Positions 1-11,523 of a stretch of 64,000 bases of DNA are shown one piece after another. Source of the stretch: Thermoclostridium stercorarium subsp. stercorarium DSM 8532 (GTDB lineage: Bacteria; Bacillota; Clostridia; DSM-8532); assembly GCF_000331995.1 (NCBI RefSeq), contig NC_020134.1, positions 2,206,002-2,270,001 of the forward strand, given 5' to 3'. The translations under genes were made by a program, and so were the position numbers. The notes beneath the pieces were generated by a model. That model was not told the origin of the DNA and searched no databases. It was given only the letters and a program-made list of their open reading frames with translations. Within the stretch, counting starts at the first letter, position 1; every line of letters starts with the position of its first letter.

Positions 1-1639
<1,639 letters not shown>

Positions 1640-1653
1640 TCAAAGAAAGTCAC

Positions 1654-2322
1654 TCAGTTCGCTACTTTTACAACCGAATGGCGTATAACGGTTTCGTCAT
1701 TATATATATATCCCTTTACGAATTCCTCCACTATTTCATTTTCGCCATAGCTCTCATCCTCTATATGGGCTATGGCTTCATGGAAATCGGGGTTGAATTT
1801 CTTACCCTTTGCTTCAATGGGTTTTACTCCCAGCTTCGCCAATACATCCATCATCTGCCTGTGAATCATTACAACGCCTTCGCGAATGCTTTCAAGGCTT
1901 CCTTCCGAAGCCTGCAGCGCTCTTTCAATATTGTCCACAACCGGGAGAAAAGCAGAGACCACATCTGCCACCGATGAAGCATAAATTTTTTCTTTTTCTC
2001 TTCTCGTCCTTTTCTTGTAATTGTCAAATTCCGCCGCAAGTCTTTGCAGATATTCCTTCAGTTCATTAATCTCCTTGTCCTTCTGAACAAGAAGTTCTTC
2101 CTCTCTGCTCATTTTTTCGCCGCCGTTATCACCGTCGTTTCCGGCGCTTCCGGCCTGTCCGCTTTCATTCGCCGGTTTCTCTTCCACAACGTCGTTTTGA
2201 ACTTTGTCATTTTGAATTTCACTTTTTTCATTTGTCGCGTTTTCTTCGGTGTTCACTTTTACCTCCTGATTTTCATCGGCAAAATCCTCATTTTTCCCCA
2301 GATTTTTTTCATCTGTCATCAT
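1654..2322 (-). CDS. grpE: GrpE nucleotide exchange factor
   Basis: Cofactor that exchanges ADP for ATP on DnaK. The protein has 222 residues. An acidic, low-complexity N-terminal tail of about 80 residues, rich in E, N and D, is followed by a long helix (from about residue 78) and the C-terminal beta-wing containing VKPIEAKGKKFNPDFHEA. The extended acidic tail is common in Clostridia. It sits between hrcA and dnaK, 43 bases after hrcA, so it should be co-transcribed from the CIRCE-controlled promoter. Two ATG codons lie in tandem at the start; the first is used here. Confidence 0.97.
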   Translation of the reverse strand: MMTDEKNLGKNEDFADENQEVKVNTEENATNEKSEIQNDKVQNDVVEEKPANESGQAGSAGNDGDNGGEKMSREEELLVQKDKEINELKEYLQRLAAEFDNYKKRTRREKEKIYASSVADVVSAFLPVVDNIERALQASEGSLESIREGVVMIHRQMMDVLAKLGVKPIEAKGKKFNPDFHEAIAHIEDESYGENEIVEEFVKGYIYNDETVIRHSVVKVAN

Positions 2323-2365
2323 TTTTTATTCATCCTTCCATCCATCAATAGTACGATAAACCTAT

Positions 2366-3418
2366 TTACTCATCGTTTATAATTCTGAGTATTTCACTGT
2401 TAATCAGGTTCCTCAAATAATTCATTGCGGAAAAAACCCTTGAGTAATACATTCTTGTGGGGCCTATTATACCCAGCGTCCCCAGCTCAGTATCCCCCAG
2501 ATTATAAACGGTGGTAACCACACTGCAGTCCCGCATTACTTCATGCTCGTTTTCCATACCAATCTGTACATTAATTTTCCCTTTTTTCATTGCAGCACTC
2601 ATTAACGATTTTATGGTGTGCTGTTCATTAAACAGTTCAAACAATTCCTTAACCTTTATTACGTCGCTGAATTCAGGATGATTCAGCAGATTTGTAATAC
2701 CGTTCATTATCAGCTCGGTGTCGTCCGCTTCCTGCATGCATTTTTTCAAACCTTCCATCACCGGATCTATAATTTCGTCCGAAACACCGGTTTCTGTCTG
2801 CACGTCATTAATAAGTGGAAGTTCAATATTCTCAATTATAAGTCCGTTCAGCTTTTTCTGCAAATAATTTGTAAGTATCGTAAGCGCATCATGATTTATC
2901 TCTATTTCATTATTGACACGAATAACGTGGTTTTTCACAACACCGGCGCTCGTCACTATAACTATCAGTAACTTTTTCTCATCCACCGGCAATACCTGTA
3001 CCGACTTCAACGACGCCTTTGAAAGGCTGGGAGAAAGCGCAACCGACGCATACCCTGTAATACTGGATATTATATCCGATGCACGGCGAATAAGTGTATT
3101 TATTTCATTGATCTTACGCTCAATCGCGTCCCTGATCTGCCTTATTTCTTCCATTTTAAGAGCCTGAACCTGCATCAGATGATCGACGTAAAAACGGTAT
3201 CCCTTATCGGAGGGAACCCTGCCCGCAGACGTATGGGGCTGAGAAATATACCCCATTTCTTCCAAATCAGCCATTTCATTGCGGATCGTGGCTGAACTCA
3301 GCCCAAGTTCATGCTTTCTTGAAATGGTTCTTGACCCCACCGGCTGCGCGGTTCTTATATAATCATCGACAAGCGTTTTCAATATTTGTTTTTTACGTTC
3401 ACTTAACGTTGTTTCCAA
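2366..3418 (-). CDS. hrcA: Heat-inducible transcription repressor HrcA (TTG start)
   Basis: Repressor that binds the CIRCE operator and shuts off class I heat-shock genes. The 350-residue protein has an N-terminal winged helix (LSERKKQIL through SSATIRNEM) followed by a GAF-like domain and a dimerisation region. A longer frame opens with an ATG at 3460, but that codon lies in the loop of a hairpin and has no ribosome binding site. A TTG at 3418 is preceded by GGAGGTGAG at ideal spacing and gives the canonical N-terminus METTLSERKKQ, so TTG is preferred. It is first in the hrcA-grpE-dnaK operon and autoregulated through the upstream CIRCE. Confidence 0.95.
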   Translation of the reverse strand: METTLSERKKQILKTLVDDYIRTAQPVGSRTISRKHELGLSSATIRNEMADLEEMGYISQPHTSAGRVPSDKGYRFYVDHLMQVQALKMEEIRQIRDAIERKINEINTLIRRASDIISSITGYASVALSPSLSKASLKSVQVLPVDEKKLLIVIVTSAGVVKNHVIRVNNEIEINHDALTILTNYLQKKLNGLIIENIELPLINDVQTETGVSDEIIDPVMEGLKKCMQEADDTELIMNGITNLLNHPEFSDVIKVKELFELFNEQHTIKSLMSAAMKKGKINVQIGMENEHEVMRDCSVVTTVYNLGDTELGTLGIIGPTRMYYSRVFSAMNYLRNLINSEILRIINDE

Positions 3419-3433
3419 ATGAAACTCACCTCC

Positions 3434-3475
3434 ATACAATAGCCCTGTACCTTTAACCATGAAGGGCTATTGTAT
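3434..3475 (-). other. 13-bp perfect hairpin in the hrcA leader, abutting the RBS
   Basis: Arms 3463-3475 and 3434-3446 are perfectly complementary over 13 bp, with a 16-base loop. The hrcA ribosome binding site (GGAGGTGAG) begins at the base next to the 3' arm. No T-run follows, so it is not an ordinary terminator. It lies about 160 bases downstream of CIRCE, within the untranslated leader. It could stabilise the 5' end, act as an RNA processing site, or affect hrcA translation. Confidence 0.7.
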
Positions 3476-3634
3476 ATTGCAGTGATCCACATGGTTAATG
3501 CTATCTATATATATGAAACTTCAGCAAGTACTGTTCTACAAAAATAATATACCCACTGTACCCGGTTTATACTTTAAACGCGATATTATTAATATGTTAT
3601 TAATACTTCACCAAAAAATCCCTTTTAAATTTTA

Positions 3635-3661
3635 TTAGCACTCTCTTCAATTGAGTGCTAA
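3635..3661 (-). promoter_or_regulatory. CIRCE operator (HrcA binding site)
   Basis: Perfect match to the CIRCE consensus: TTAGCACTC at 3635-3643 and GAGTGCTAA at 3653-3661, separated by exactly 9 bases. It lies just downstream of the promoter at 3673-3701, at the expected transcription start of hrcA-grpE-dnaK. Binding of HrcA here represses the operon at normal temperature. Confidence 0.98.
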
Positions 3662-3672
3662 ACGCTATAATA

Positions 3673-3701
3673 AAAATACCACCCTGTCTTTTTTTTGTCA
3701 A
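3673..3701 (-). promoter_or_regulatory. Sigma-A promoter of hrcA-grpE-dnaK
   Basis: On the minus strand, TTGACA (3701-3696) is followed by a 17-base spacer and TATTTT (3678-3673). The start would fall at or just before the CIRCE element, the standard layout for a CIRCE-controlled operon. The -35 is perfect and the -10 matches four of six. Confidence 0.75.
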
Positions 3702-3918
3702 GAGGTAGGTTAAGTATTTATATATTCGCAAAATTCATTAATTATTCCTGTTGTTCAGGTTGAGTTCTTTTAGCCGACGAGTGAACAGGAAGCTTCCGGT
3801 CTGCATAACCGATTTCTGTTAAATCAGCTTCCTCATTCTATTCCATTTGCAGGGCTGTCGGGAATTTTCGGCATCTCAAATGAAAGGTTAAAAAATTACA
3901 TTTCTTATGAAGAAATAA
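3702..3918. other. Intergenic stretch without recognisable gene
   Basis: About 220 bases between the hrcA promoter and the terminator after hemW. Neither strand has an ORF with a ribosome binding site. Short GAAGC-containing inverted repeats occur near 3770-3835 but form no convincing structure. Confidence 0.6.
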
Positions 3919-3961
3919 TAAAAAAGCCCTTACAGGCAAATATACCCTGTAGTGCTTTTTT
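3919..3961 (-). terminator. Rho-independent terminator after hemW
   Basis: An interrupted inverted repeat (AAAAAGC and TACAGG against CCTGTA and GCTTTTT) lies just downstream of the hemW stop. On the minus strand it is followed by a T-rich tract. The A and T flanks are symmetrical, so it could also work in the other direction. It ends the lepA-hemW unit before the hrcA control region. Confidence 0.75.
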
Positions 3962-3993
3962 CAAAACAGAAAGTATTCATACGTTTATCCTCA

Positions 3994-5139
3994 TTACATT
4001 AAGAACTCAGCCCACACCTGATTGGCAAAATCCAGCCCCAGGCTTGTCAGTCTCAGCATGTCATTTTCAAAGCACAGAAGATTTTTTCCAACCAGCATTC
4101 TTATTGTCTCATCATATTTTTTCAGGGCTTCACTGCCAAATTCCCGTTCCAGGTCCTTCAGGCTTACCCCTTCAACCAGTCGCAGTCCGAGAATAAACCT
4201 TTCCGAAAGTTTCTCTTCGGCCCCGATATACTCGCTGCTTGCTACCGGTAATACTCCTTCAGCAATTCTTCCGATATATTCACAGGGATTTTCTTCATTT
4301 GAATATCTGACGTCATCAATATAGGAATGCGCTGCGGAACCAAAACCCAAATAAGGTCTGTTCGTCCAGTATTTCAGGTTATGCCGGCATTCAAACCCCG
4401 GCTTTGCAAAATTTGAAATTTCATAATGCCTAAAACCTGCATCTTTCAATTTTTTTATTACCCAATAATACATTTCCCTTTCCAAATCTTCGTCAACCGC
4501 GGGCAGTTTTCCCCTTTCATTCAGCTCATGCCACGGCGTGCCCTCTTCGATTTTAAGACTGTAGGCCGAAACGTGGGTCACACCTTTCTCAAGAACCAGT
4601 TCAACAGTTTCCTGCCAGTCTTCCATTGTCTGGGTCGGGACACCGAAAATAACATCGGCATTTATATTATGAAATCCTGAACCTTTGAGCAGTTTCACGC
4701 ATTCTTCAAACATCTCTTCGGTGTGTATTCTCCCCATAAACCTCAAAAGGTTGTTGCTTGCCGACTGAAGCCCAATGCTTGCGCGATTGAAGCCAATTTT
4801 CCTGTATGCTTCCGCTTTTTCACCGGTTATCGTGCCAGGGTTTATCTCTATCGATATTTCTGCATCTTCCGAAATTTCAAAATTTGCAGACAGGGAATTC
4901 ATTATATCCGAAATGCAGTCGGCAGGAAGGACCGACGGGGTCCCTCCCCCGAAGAAAATCGTATCCACCGTCATATCCGAATGTTTAGATGCCACCGTTT
5001 CAATCTCTCTGCACACAGCCCGGGTATAGTCCCGGAAAATTGCATCCAGCCCGGGATATGACGGAAAATCACAGTAATTGCACTTTCTTATGCAGAAAGG
5101 TATATGAACATATATTCCAAGAGTTTTATCTTTCAGCAT
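3994..5139 (-). CDS. hemW: Radical SAM heme chaperone HemW (coproporphyrinogen dehydrogenase-like)
   Basis: Radical SAM protein of the HemW/HemN family, 381 residues. The 4Fe-4S cysteines are C16, C20 and C23 in HIPFCIRKCNYCDF, followed by the SAM-binding GGGTPS motif near residue 65 and a HemN C-terminal domain. HemW proteins are now regarded mainly as heme-trafficking proteins rather than true coproporphyrinogen oxidases; older annotations say oxygen-independent coproporphyrinogen III oxidase. It begins 9 bases after lepA, and lepA-hemW next to hrcA-grpE-dnaK is the order known from Bacillus. Substrate is inferred from the family only. Confidence 0.93.
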   Translation of the reverse strand: MLKDKTLGIYVHIPFCIRKCNYCDFPSYPGLDAIFRDYTRAVCREIETVASKHSDMTVDTIFFGGGTPSVLPADCISDIMNSLSANFEISEDAEISIEINPGTITGEKAEAYRKIGFNRASIGLQSASNNLLRFMGRIHTEEMFEECVKLLKGSGFHNINADVIFGVPTQTMEDWQETVELVLEKGVTHVSAYSLKIEEGTPWHELNERGKLPAVDEDLEREMYYWVIKKLKDAGFRHYEISNFAKPGFECRHNLKYWTNRPYLGFGSAAHSYIDDVRYSNEENPCEYIGRIAEGVLPVASSEYIGAEEKLSERFILGLRLVEGVSLKDLEREFGSEALKKYDETIRMLVGKNLLCFENDMLRLTSLGLDFANQVWAEFLM

Positions 5140-5148
5140 TTTCCTCGC

Positions 5149-6960
5149 CTATGTATCAAGTTTCAGCACGCTCATGAAGGCCTCCTGTGGAATTTCCACG
5201 CTTCCTATCTGACGCATGCGTTTTTTACCCTCTTTCTGCTTTTCAAGCAGTTTTTTCTTTCTTGTAACATCACCGCCGTAACATTTTGCAAGAACGTCCT
5301 TACGGTAGGCCTTCACAGTTTCCCTTGCGATTACTTTTGAACCGATACAAGCCTGTATCGGTATTTCAAACATATGCCTGGGAATTGTCTCCTTGAGCTT
5401 TTCAACCATTTTTCTTCCTCTGGCGTATGCTTTGCTTCTGTGGACAATAAACGACAATGCATCGACAACTTCGCCGTTTACGCGGATATCAAGCTTAATC
5501 AGGTCAGATTCTTTATATCCCTTAAATTCATAATCAAAAGAGGCATATCCTCTTGAACGGGACTTCAGGGCGTCAAAAAAATCATAGACAATTTCATTCA
5601 ACGGTATTTCGTATGTTAAAACCGCCCGGGTACTTTCAATGTATTCCATTCCTATGTATTCGCCCCTACGGTCCTGACACAGTTCCATAATACTGCCCAC
5701 GTATTCGGTGGGTGTCATAATCGTCGCCTTCACTATGGGTTCCTCCATCTTTTCTATCGAACCCGGCTCAGGCATGTTCGTGGGGTTATCTATCATAAGA
5801 ACTTCGCCGTTGACCTTCGTCACCCGGTATACAACACTTGGTGCTGTTGTCACCAGATCAAGGTTAAATTCGCGTTCCAGTCTTTCCTGAATTATTTCCA
5901 TATGCAGAAGCCCCAAAAAGCCGCACCTGAAACCAAAACCCAGAGCCGCAGAGGTTTCGGGTTCAAACAACAGCGAAGCATCGTTTAATTGCAGCTTTTC
6001 AAGAGCATCACGCAAATCTATGTATTTGGAACCGTCTGCCGGATATATACCGCAGAAAACCATCGGTACGGCCTTTTTGTACCCGGGAAGAGGTTCATTT
6101 GCAGGATTCGACGCCAGCGTTATCGTATCGCCGACACGGGTGTCTCCTACGTTCTTAATGCTTGCGCATATATACCCCACTTCCCCGGCATACAACGCGT
6201 CAGCTGGTATCAATCCTCCGGGCCGGAAATACCCCAGTTCTGTTACGATGAATCTTTTGTTCGTATTCATCATTAAAATTTCGTCGCCTGTTCTGACGCT
6301 CCCTTCCATAACTCTTACATGAGTTATTACGCCTTTATAATTGTCGTAAAGGGAGTCAAAAATCAATGCCCGAAGCGGCGCACTTTCATCCCCCCGCGGC
6401 GGCGGTATGACTTCAACTATTTTTTCAAGTACGGCGTCAATATTGATTCCGTTTTTGGCCGAAATAAGGGGCGCATCGCTGCAGTCCAGGCCGATAACAT
6501 CCTCTATTTCGCGCTTTACTTCATCAGGTCGGGCTCCCGGAAGATCTATTTTATTAATAACCGGTATGATTTCAAGGTTGTGTTCCAGCGCAAGATATAC
6601 ATTTGCCAGGGTTTGAGCTTCAATGCCCTGGGACGCGTCAACAACCAGTATTGCCCCTTCACACGCGGCAATACTCCTTGATACTTCGTAATTGAAATCC
6701 ACATGCCCCGGAGTATCGATAAGGTTAAGAATATATTCCTGCCCGTCCTGCGCCTTGTATACCATTCTGCAGGCCTGGGCCTTAATCGTAATCCCGCGTT
6801 CACGTTCCAGGTCCATTGTGTCCAGGACCTGTTCCGCCATTTCCCTTTCTGTCAAAACGCCGGTCTTCTCCAGCAATCTGTCTGCCAACGTTGACTTCCC
6901 GTGATCGATATGAGCGATAATGCAAAAGTTTCTGATTCTTTTCTGTCTATCTCCTGGCAT
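5149..6960 (-). CDS. lepA: Elongation factor 4 (LepA), ribosomal back-translocase GTPase
   Basis: Translational GTPase that acts on stalled or mistranslocated ribosomes. The length of 603 residues is typical. The G1 motif AHIDHGKST is at residues 16-24, followed by DTPGHVDF and NKIDLP, then EF-G-like domains II, III and V and the LepA-specific C-terminal domain ending near [20 protein letters not shown]. The ATG at 6960 fits homologues starting about 8 residues before [10 protein letters not shown]; only a weak GAGG lies upstream. It is the first gene of lepA-hemW, with a promoter about 85 bases upstream. Confidence 0.98.
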   Translation of the reverse strand: MPGDRQKRIRNFCIIAHIDHGKSTLADRLLEKTGVLTEREMAEQVLDTMDLERERGITIKAQACRMVYKAQDGQEYILNLIDTPGHVDFNYEVSRSIAACEGAILVVDASQGIEAQTLANVYLALEHNLEIIPVINKIDLPGARPDEVKREIEDVIGLDCSDAPLISAKNGINIDAVLEKIVEVIPPPRGDESAPLRALIFDSLYDNYKGVITHVRVMEGSVRTGDEILMMNTNKRFIVTELGYFRPGGLIPADALYAGEVGYICASIKNVGDTRVGDTITLASNPANEPLPGYKKAVPMVFCGIYPADGSKYIDLRDALEKLQLNDASLLFEPETSAALGFGFRCGFLGLLHMEIIQERLEREFNLDLVTTAPSVVYRVTKVNGEVLMIDNPTNMPEPGSIEKMEEPIVKATIMTPTEYVGSIMELCQDRRGEYIGMEYIESTRAVLTYEIPLNEIVYDFFDALKSRSRGYASFDYEFKGYKESDLIKLDIRVNGEVVDALSFIVHRSKAYARGRKMVEKLKETIPRHMFEIPIQACIGSKVIARETVKAYRKDVLAKCYGGDVTRKKKLLEKQKEGKKRMRQIGSVEIPQEAFMSVLKLDT

Positions 6961-7043
6961 CTGTGTCTCAAAACCTCGCTTCTGTTTTCTTAATTTATGT
7001 GGAATTAATATGCAGATTTTCTGTTATCGGATATTACTTATGA

Positions 7044-7073
7044 ATTATACCACAGTGTTTTTGTTTTTGTATA
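7044..7073 (-). promoter_or_regulatory. Probable sigma-A promoter of lepA-hemW
   Basis: Minus-strand TATACA (7073-7068), an 18-base spacer and a perfect TATAAT (7049-7044) lie about 85 bases before the lepA ATG. The -10 is strong; the -35 matches four of six. Confidence 0.55.
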
Positions 7074-7179
7074 GATATGGTGCGGGAGGGTCGGGTGTTC
7101 TGGATTTTGGACACTGGTCGCGCGGCATGGGTGTGAAATACAATATTTGCCGTAAAAACACTATAAAAAAGAATAAATG

Positions 7180-8451
7180 CTAATACATTCCCAGCATGGT
7201 TTCTATGAAAATTCCGTACCCTTTTGTGGGATCACTTACAAGGACATGGGTTACCGCGCCTATAATTCTTCCGTCCTGGATAATCGGACTGCCCGACATT
7301 CCCTGGATAATGCCCCCGGTTTCGCTTAAAAGCCTTGGATCGGTTATTTTTATTATCATGCTTTTGGGACCTGAAAGATTTTTGCGGGCAATCTTCTGTA
7401 TTTCAACAGAAAATTCCTCAACTTCCTCCCCGTGTATGTTTGACAGTATCGTCGCCGGTCCCTCCTTTACCATGCTTCTTGTTCCGACCGGGTATTTTCG
7501 GCCTTTCATCTCTTCCATATAATCTTTATTTATTTTTCCAAAAACCCCGAAAGCCGTGTTCCAGTATATTTCCCCTATAACTTCCGGGCTTTTCAGAAAA
7601 TCCCCCTGAAGTTCCCCGGGGCTTCCCTGAAGGCCTTTTCTTATTCCATACACTGAAGACTTAAGTAATTCACCGGTTTTAACAGGCATCATAATCCCGG
7701 TATCAATATCGGTAATACCGTGACCGAGGGCCCCGAATTTGCCGGTCTCCTCTTCAATATATGTTAACGTACCTATTCCCGCCGTGCTGTCCCTTACCCA
7801 AATCCCTATACGGTATTTCCCGTCTTCGGCACTTTGGACGGGTGTAACTTTTGCTTCGGTCAGGCGATTGTCGTGTAAAAATTTCAGCGTGATTTCCTTT
7901 CCGCCCGATTCTTCAATTATTTTTGACAAATCTGAAATTTTTTCCACTTCTTTGTTATTTACCGCAACAATGAAATCGCCGGGTTCAAGGCCTGTATCCT
8001 TAACAGGCAGCACTTCCTTCCCTTCGGAAGTCAGAACGCCTGATATCCCGACCACAAGAATACCCTTAATATACAGTCTTATACCCACGGTATTGCCGCA
8101 AACAATAAGTTCTCTGGCAGGTATGACATTGACGGTGATGTCCTTTACCGGAACCAGCCCGAAAAGGCTCAATTGGATTCTGTTCTGTCCGTATTGAGTA
8201 CCCTTAAGGGTATACGGCATTGAGAAAAATGACGTTCTGTCCCCGGCGTCCAGTTTCTGTACATGTATCCCGCCCGTTTCAGCTGCAAGCTGCAGCCTGA
8301 ACGGTGAAAAAAATTCAACCCGGTACTCTTCACCGGCCAGAACGGTCATCTGACTCGGCGTAAATGCTATGACGGAAAAATATAACGATACAATTACAAC
8401 AAAAACAGGAAAACAAAATCTGAAAAAAGATTTTTCTCTCTTAAATATCAT
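7180..8451 (-). CDS. spoIVB: SpoIVB S55-family serine peptidase (sporulation signalling)
   Basis: Forespore-secreted serine peptidase. In Bacillus it cleaves SpoIVFA and so triggers pro-SigK processing in the mother cell. A hydrophobic N-terminal anchor (about residues 7-30) is followed by a PDZ domain (about 130-195) and the S55 domain. The catalytic His lies in GHGITD (near residue 244) and the nucleophilic Ser in the GMSGSP motif near residue 388. The frame is open from 8475, but the ATG at 8451 has GGAG at correct spacing and is preferred (423 residues). It is monocistronic here. SigG control would be expected from the family, but I could not identify a convincing SigG promoter. Confidence 0.95.
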   Translation of the reverse strand: MIFKREKSFFRFCFPVFVVIVSLYFSVIAFTPSQMTVLAGEEYRVEFFSPFRLQLAAETGGIHVQKLDAGDRTSFFSMPYTLKGTQYGQNRIQLSLFGLVPVKDITVNVIPARELIVCGNTVGIRLYIKGILVVGISGVLTSEGKEVLPVKDTGLEPGDFIVAVNNKEVEKISDLSKIIEESGGKEITLKFLHDNRLTEAKVTPVQSAEDGKYRIGIWVRDSTAGIGTLTYIEEETGKFGALGHGITDIDTGIMMPVKTGELLKSSVYGIRKGLQGSPGELQGDFLKSPEVIGEIYWNTAFGVFGKINKDYMEEMKGRKYPVGTRSMVKEGPATILSNIHGEEVEEFSVEIQKIARKNLSGPKSMIIKITDPRLLSETGGIIQGMSGSPIIQDGRIIGAVTHVLVSDPTKGYGIFIETMLGMY

Positions 8452-8638
8452 ACCACACGCTCCAGTCACGTACATTCGCGGTTCCGAGGCGCATTTTTAT
8501 GTCTTCCGCGCATCGGACCGCAACGCTGCAAGCCAGGCATATTTTTTATGCCGATGTTCTTTTCTTAAGGTAACCGGAGCGTTGTGAAATTATTCTTACA
8601 AAGAGCCGGAATAAAATGTTTGAAAATTCTGTTGTACA

Positions 8639-9358
8639 TTAAATTCCAAGCCAGTTAACGATATGCATTGTTTCAGCGAAACAGCAGGACTTTAAAAAAT
8701 CATCCTCATATTTGCGTGAACACAGCATGGGATGCCGGGATAAAAAGAATATTCCCCTGTTTATCACCGGCTTCAGGCTTAATGCACGTTTACCCCAAAG
8801 AAACCAGTAAAGTTCATGTTTTTCCGATATGTAGTCAATAAGCTGGCATGTAAAATCCTTCCAGAGCGGGGCATGGCTTTCAGGGCAGTTCGGGATGCAG
8901 CTGAAAGACGTATTCAAAAGCAGGACGCCCTGTTCCTCCCATGATTCAAAAAGCCTGTCGGGAGGAAGGATGCGGAACTTCCCTTTCTTTATTTCCTTTT
9001 TGATTTCATTGAATGGCGGAATGCATTCGTATTCAGTGATGCCGTTATAGCTTTTGTAAATCAGGCGTATGATGTTTTTAAGCGAAACCTGCCTGAAAGG
9101 CTGATCCCACGATTTCAGCCCCCCGACTTCAAAAGCCCTGCCTGTGGCCGTTCCCTTTTCCGGATACGGGTCCTGACCAAGTATCACAATTTTGACCTTG
9201 TCCAAATTCACTCTAAGAAAACGGAGTATATTCTCAAAATCGGGATTAACATCTTCCCCTATTTTTTCGGCAATATCATTTATCATCCTAATGCGCTCGC
9301 AGGTCAGAAAATCCGACCATGAGTGGTGAACATCAGCAGGAAGCAAAGAGTTTTTCAT
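8639..9358 (-). CDS. Divergent uracil-DNA glycosylase, UNG superfamily
   Basis: DNA repair glycosylase that removes uracil from DNA, 239 residues. The water-activating motif reads GQDPYPEKG rather than the usual GQDPYH. The LLNT motif follows (LLLNTSFSCIP), and the second catalytic-loop motif reads HPMLCS where canonical UNG has HPSPLS. The catalytic Asp and both loops are therefore present but altered. The ATG has GGGAG six bases upstream. It starts 50 bases after uvrB and is probably co-transcribed with it, giving a two-gene repair unit. The exact UDG family (1 or a related subfamily) cannot be settled by eye. Confidence 0.82.
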   Translation of the reverse strand: MKNSLLPADVHHSWSDFLTCERIRMINDIAEKIGEDVNPDFENILRFLRVNLDKVKIVILGQDPYPEKGTATGRAFEVGGLKSWDQPFRQVSLKNIIRLIYKSYNGITEYECIPPFNEIKKEIKKGKFRILPPDRLFESWEEQGVLLLNTSFSCIPNCPESHAPLWKDFTCQLIDYISEKHELYWFLWGKRALSLKPVINRGIFFLSRHPMLCSRKYEDDFLKSCCFAETMHIVNWLGI

Positions 9359-9408
9359 ATCAGTCTCCCGTCGTTCAAAAAATTAGAGGAACAGACCGGG
9401 CACTTCAC

Positions 9409-11388
9409 TCAACCCGTTTCCTGTTCCTGAAGTTTCTTCCTTAATTCATTAATCCTATCGCGCAGCATTGCCGCTTTTTCGAATTCCAGCTCCTTAGCAG
9501 CAGCCTTCATTTCAGCGGTGAGTTTCTCTATCAGTTTCTCTGTTGGCATTTCTTTATAATCAGCGGCGTATTCCTTTTCGGTTTCGGCTGCCTTCAGCGT
9601 CTCAAGGGTGTCATGAATGTTTTTCTGAACCGTTCTCGGCGTAATTCCCATCTTTCTGTTATATTCCATCTGAATTTGCCTTCGCCTGTTGGTTTCGTTG
9701 ATTGCCCTCTCCATGGCACCCGTCACATAATCGGCGTACATTATAACCTTCCCGTTCACATTCCGCGCAGCCCTGCCGATAGTCTGTATCAGAGAAGTTT
9801 CGGAACGCAGAAAACCTTCCTTGTCGGCGTCAAGTATCGCTACCAGTGAAACTTCAGGCAAGTCAAGGCCTTCTCTGAGAAGGTTTATGCCCACCAGAAC
9901 ATCAAACACCCCAAGTCTTAAATCCCTTATTATTTGCATTCTCTCAATCGCATCAATATCCGAATGCAGATACCGTACCTTAATCCCGGCATCGGCAAGA
10001 TATTGGGTCAGGTCTTCGGCCATTCGTTTTGTAAGCGTGGTAACCAGAACCCGCTCGTTACGTTCAACCCGGATCCGTATTTCTTCCATAAGATCGTCCA
10101 CCTGACCCTTTACGGGTTTAACAACCACTTCCGGATCAACCAGTCCGGTAGGCCTGATAATCTGCTCAACAATTACCGCCGAATTTTTCCTTTCATATTC
10201 CCCGGGCGTTGCACTTACATAAATAACCTGATTTACCTTCCGCTCAAATTCCTCAAAAGTAAGAGGTCTGTTGTCAAACGCCGAAGGAAGGCGAAAGCCG
10301 TATTCAACAAGGGTTTCTTTCCTTGACCTGTCCCCGTTGTACATTGCGCCAATCTGCGGAACCGTTACATGGGATTCGTCAATGACCACAAGGAAATCTT
10401 TCGGGAAATAATCAAGCAGGGTATACGGCGGACTTCCCGGAGCCCTGCCGCTGATGTGTCTTGAATAGTTCTCTATTCCCGGACAAAAGCCTATTTCACG
10501 CATCATTTCAATATCGTATCTTGTTCTCTGTTCCAGCCTCTGCGCTTCGAGGAGCTTGTTATTTTCCCTGAAATATTTCAGTCTTTCTTCCAGCTCCTGT
10601 TCGATCGATTTAATGGCCCTTTCCATTTTCTCTTTCGTCGTTGCATAATGGGATGCGGGAAATATCGCGATATAAGTGCGAGTTCCTATTATTTCACCCG
10701 TCAGAGGATCAACCTCGGTTATTCTGTCCACCTCGTCCCCGAAAAATTCAACCCTGATAATAGTTCCTGAAGATGATGCCGGATAAATGTCCAGAACATC
10801 CCCCTTGACCCTGAACGTACCTCTCTTAAAATCAATTTCATTCCGTGTATACTGCATGTCTACCAGTTTCTTTATCACTTCATCCCTGTCTTTCTGCATG
10901 CCCGGCCTTAATGACAGCATCAGTTCAGTGTAGTCTTCAGGATCACCGAGGCCGTAAATGCACGACACGCTTGCAACAATTATAACATCCCGCCTTTCAA
11001 ACAAAGCGGCGGTGGCGGCGTGCCGCAAATTGTCAATTTCATCATTTATCGATGATTCCTTTTCAATATAGGTATCGGTGGCGGGAACATAAGCCTCGGG
11101 CTGATAGTAATCGTAGTAGCTCACAAAATATTCCACGGCATTGTCGGGAAAAAATTCGCGGAACTCGGAACATAACTGCGCGGCAAGTGTTTTGTTATGC
11201 GCAATCACCAAAGTCGGCCTTTGCAGTCTTTCTATCACGTTGGCTATTGTAAACGTTTTTCCCGAACCTGTGACACCAAGGAGGGTCTGGTGCTTGTTTC
11301 CTTTTTGTACCGACTCAACCAGTCTCTCTATGGCCTGGGGCTGATCCCCGGAAGGTTTGTAATTGGATTTGATCCTAAATTCGGGCAT
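9409..11388 (-). CDS. uvrB: Excinuclease ABC subunit B
   Basis: Damage-verification subunit of nucleotide excision repair, loaded by UvrA and recruiting UvrC. It has 659 residues, the usual length. Walker A is GVTGSGKT (residues 38-45), the beta-hairpin region [12 protein letters not shown] is near 93-104, helicase motifs follow ([29 protein letters not shown]), and a C-terminal UVR domain ([18 protein letters not shown]) binds UvrC. A strong AAGGAGGG ribosome binding site precedes the ATG. uvrA is not adjacent, unlike many Firmicutes; the downstream neighbour is the uracil glycosylase. Confidence 0.99.
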   Translation of the reverse strand: MPEFRIKSNYKPSGDQPQAIERLVESVQKGNKHQTLLGVTGSGKTFTIANVIERLQRPTLVIAHNKTLAAQLCSEFREFFPDNAVEYFVSYYDYYQPEAYVPATDTYIEKESSINDEIDNLRHAATAALFERRDVIIVASVSCIYGLGDPEDYTELMLSLRPGMQKDRDEVIKKLVDMQYTRNEIDFKRGTFRVKGDVLDIYPASSSGTIIRVEFFGDEVDRITEVDPLTGEIIGTRTYIAIFPASHYATTKEKMERAIKSIEQELEERLKYFRENNKLLEAQRLEQRTRYDIEMMREIGFCPGIENYSRHISGRAPGSPPYTLLDYFPKDFLVVIDESHVTVPQIGAMYNGDRSRKETLVEYGFRLPSAFDNRPLTFEEFERKVNQVIYVSATPGEYERKNSAVIVEQIIRPTGLVDPEVVVKPVKGQVDDLMEEIRIRVERNERVLVTTLTKRMAEDLTQYLADAGIKVRYLHSDIDAIERMQIIRDLRLGVFDVLVGINLLREGLDLPEVSLVAILDADKEGFLRSETSLIQTIGRAARNVNGKVIMYADYVTGAMERAINETNRRRQIQMEYNRKMGITPRTVQKNIHDTLETLKAAETEKEYAADYKEMPTEKLIEKLTAEMKAAAKELEFEKAAMLRDRINELRKKLQEQETG

Positions 11389-11420
11389 CGCTAACCCTCC
11401 TTTTCATAAAATATATCCGG

Positions 11421-11466
11421 ATTAAAATAAAAAGACTATACATACTTCTACAGAGCATGTACAGTC
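11421..11466 (-). terminator. Rho-independent terminator after secG
   Basis: A 12-base stem (GACTGTACAT pairing with ATGTATAGTC, one G-U pair) lies at 11434-11466 on the minus strand, followed by TTTTTATTTTAAT. It is about 57 bases past the secG stop and separates it from uvrB. Confidence 0.8.
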
Positions 11467-11523
11467 CCGCCGCGTCCGCATCATACATGAACGGCTCTAT
11501 AAGTTCCTTACCGCAGAAAACAT

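Noticed and set aside
3419-3460. Longer HrcA starting at ATG 3460
   Set aside because: The ATG lies in the loop of a 13-bp hairpin with no ribosome binding site; the TTG at 3418 has GGAGGTGAG and gives the standard N-terminus.
8536-8552. Small palindrome GGCATA/TATGCC between ung and spoIVB as a terminator
   Set aside because: The stem is only 6 bp with the T-rich part in the loop, not after the stem, so it lacks the terminator form on either strand.
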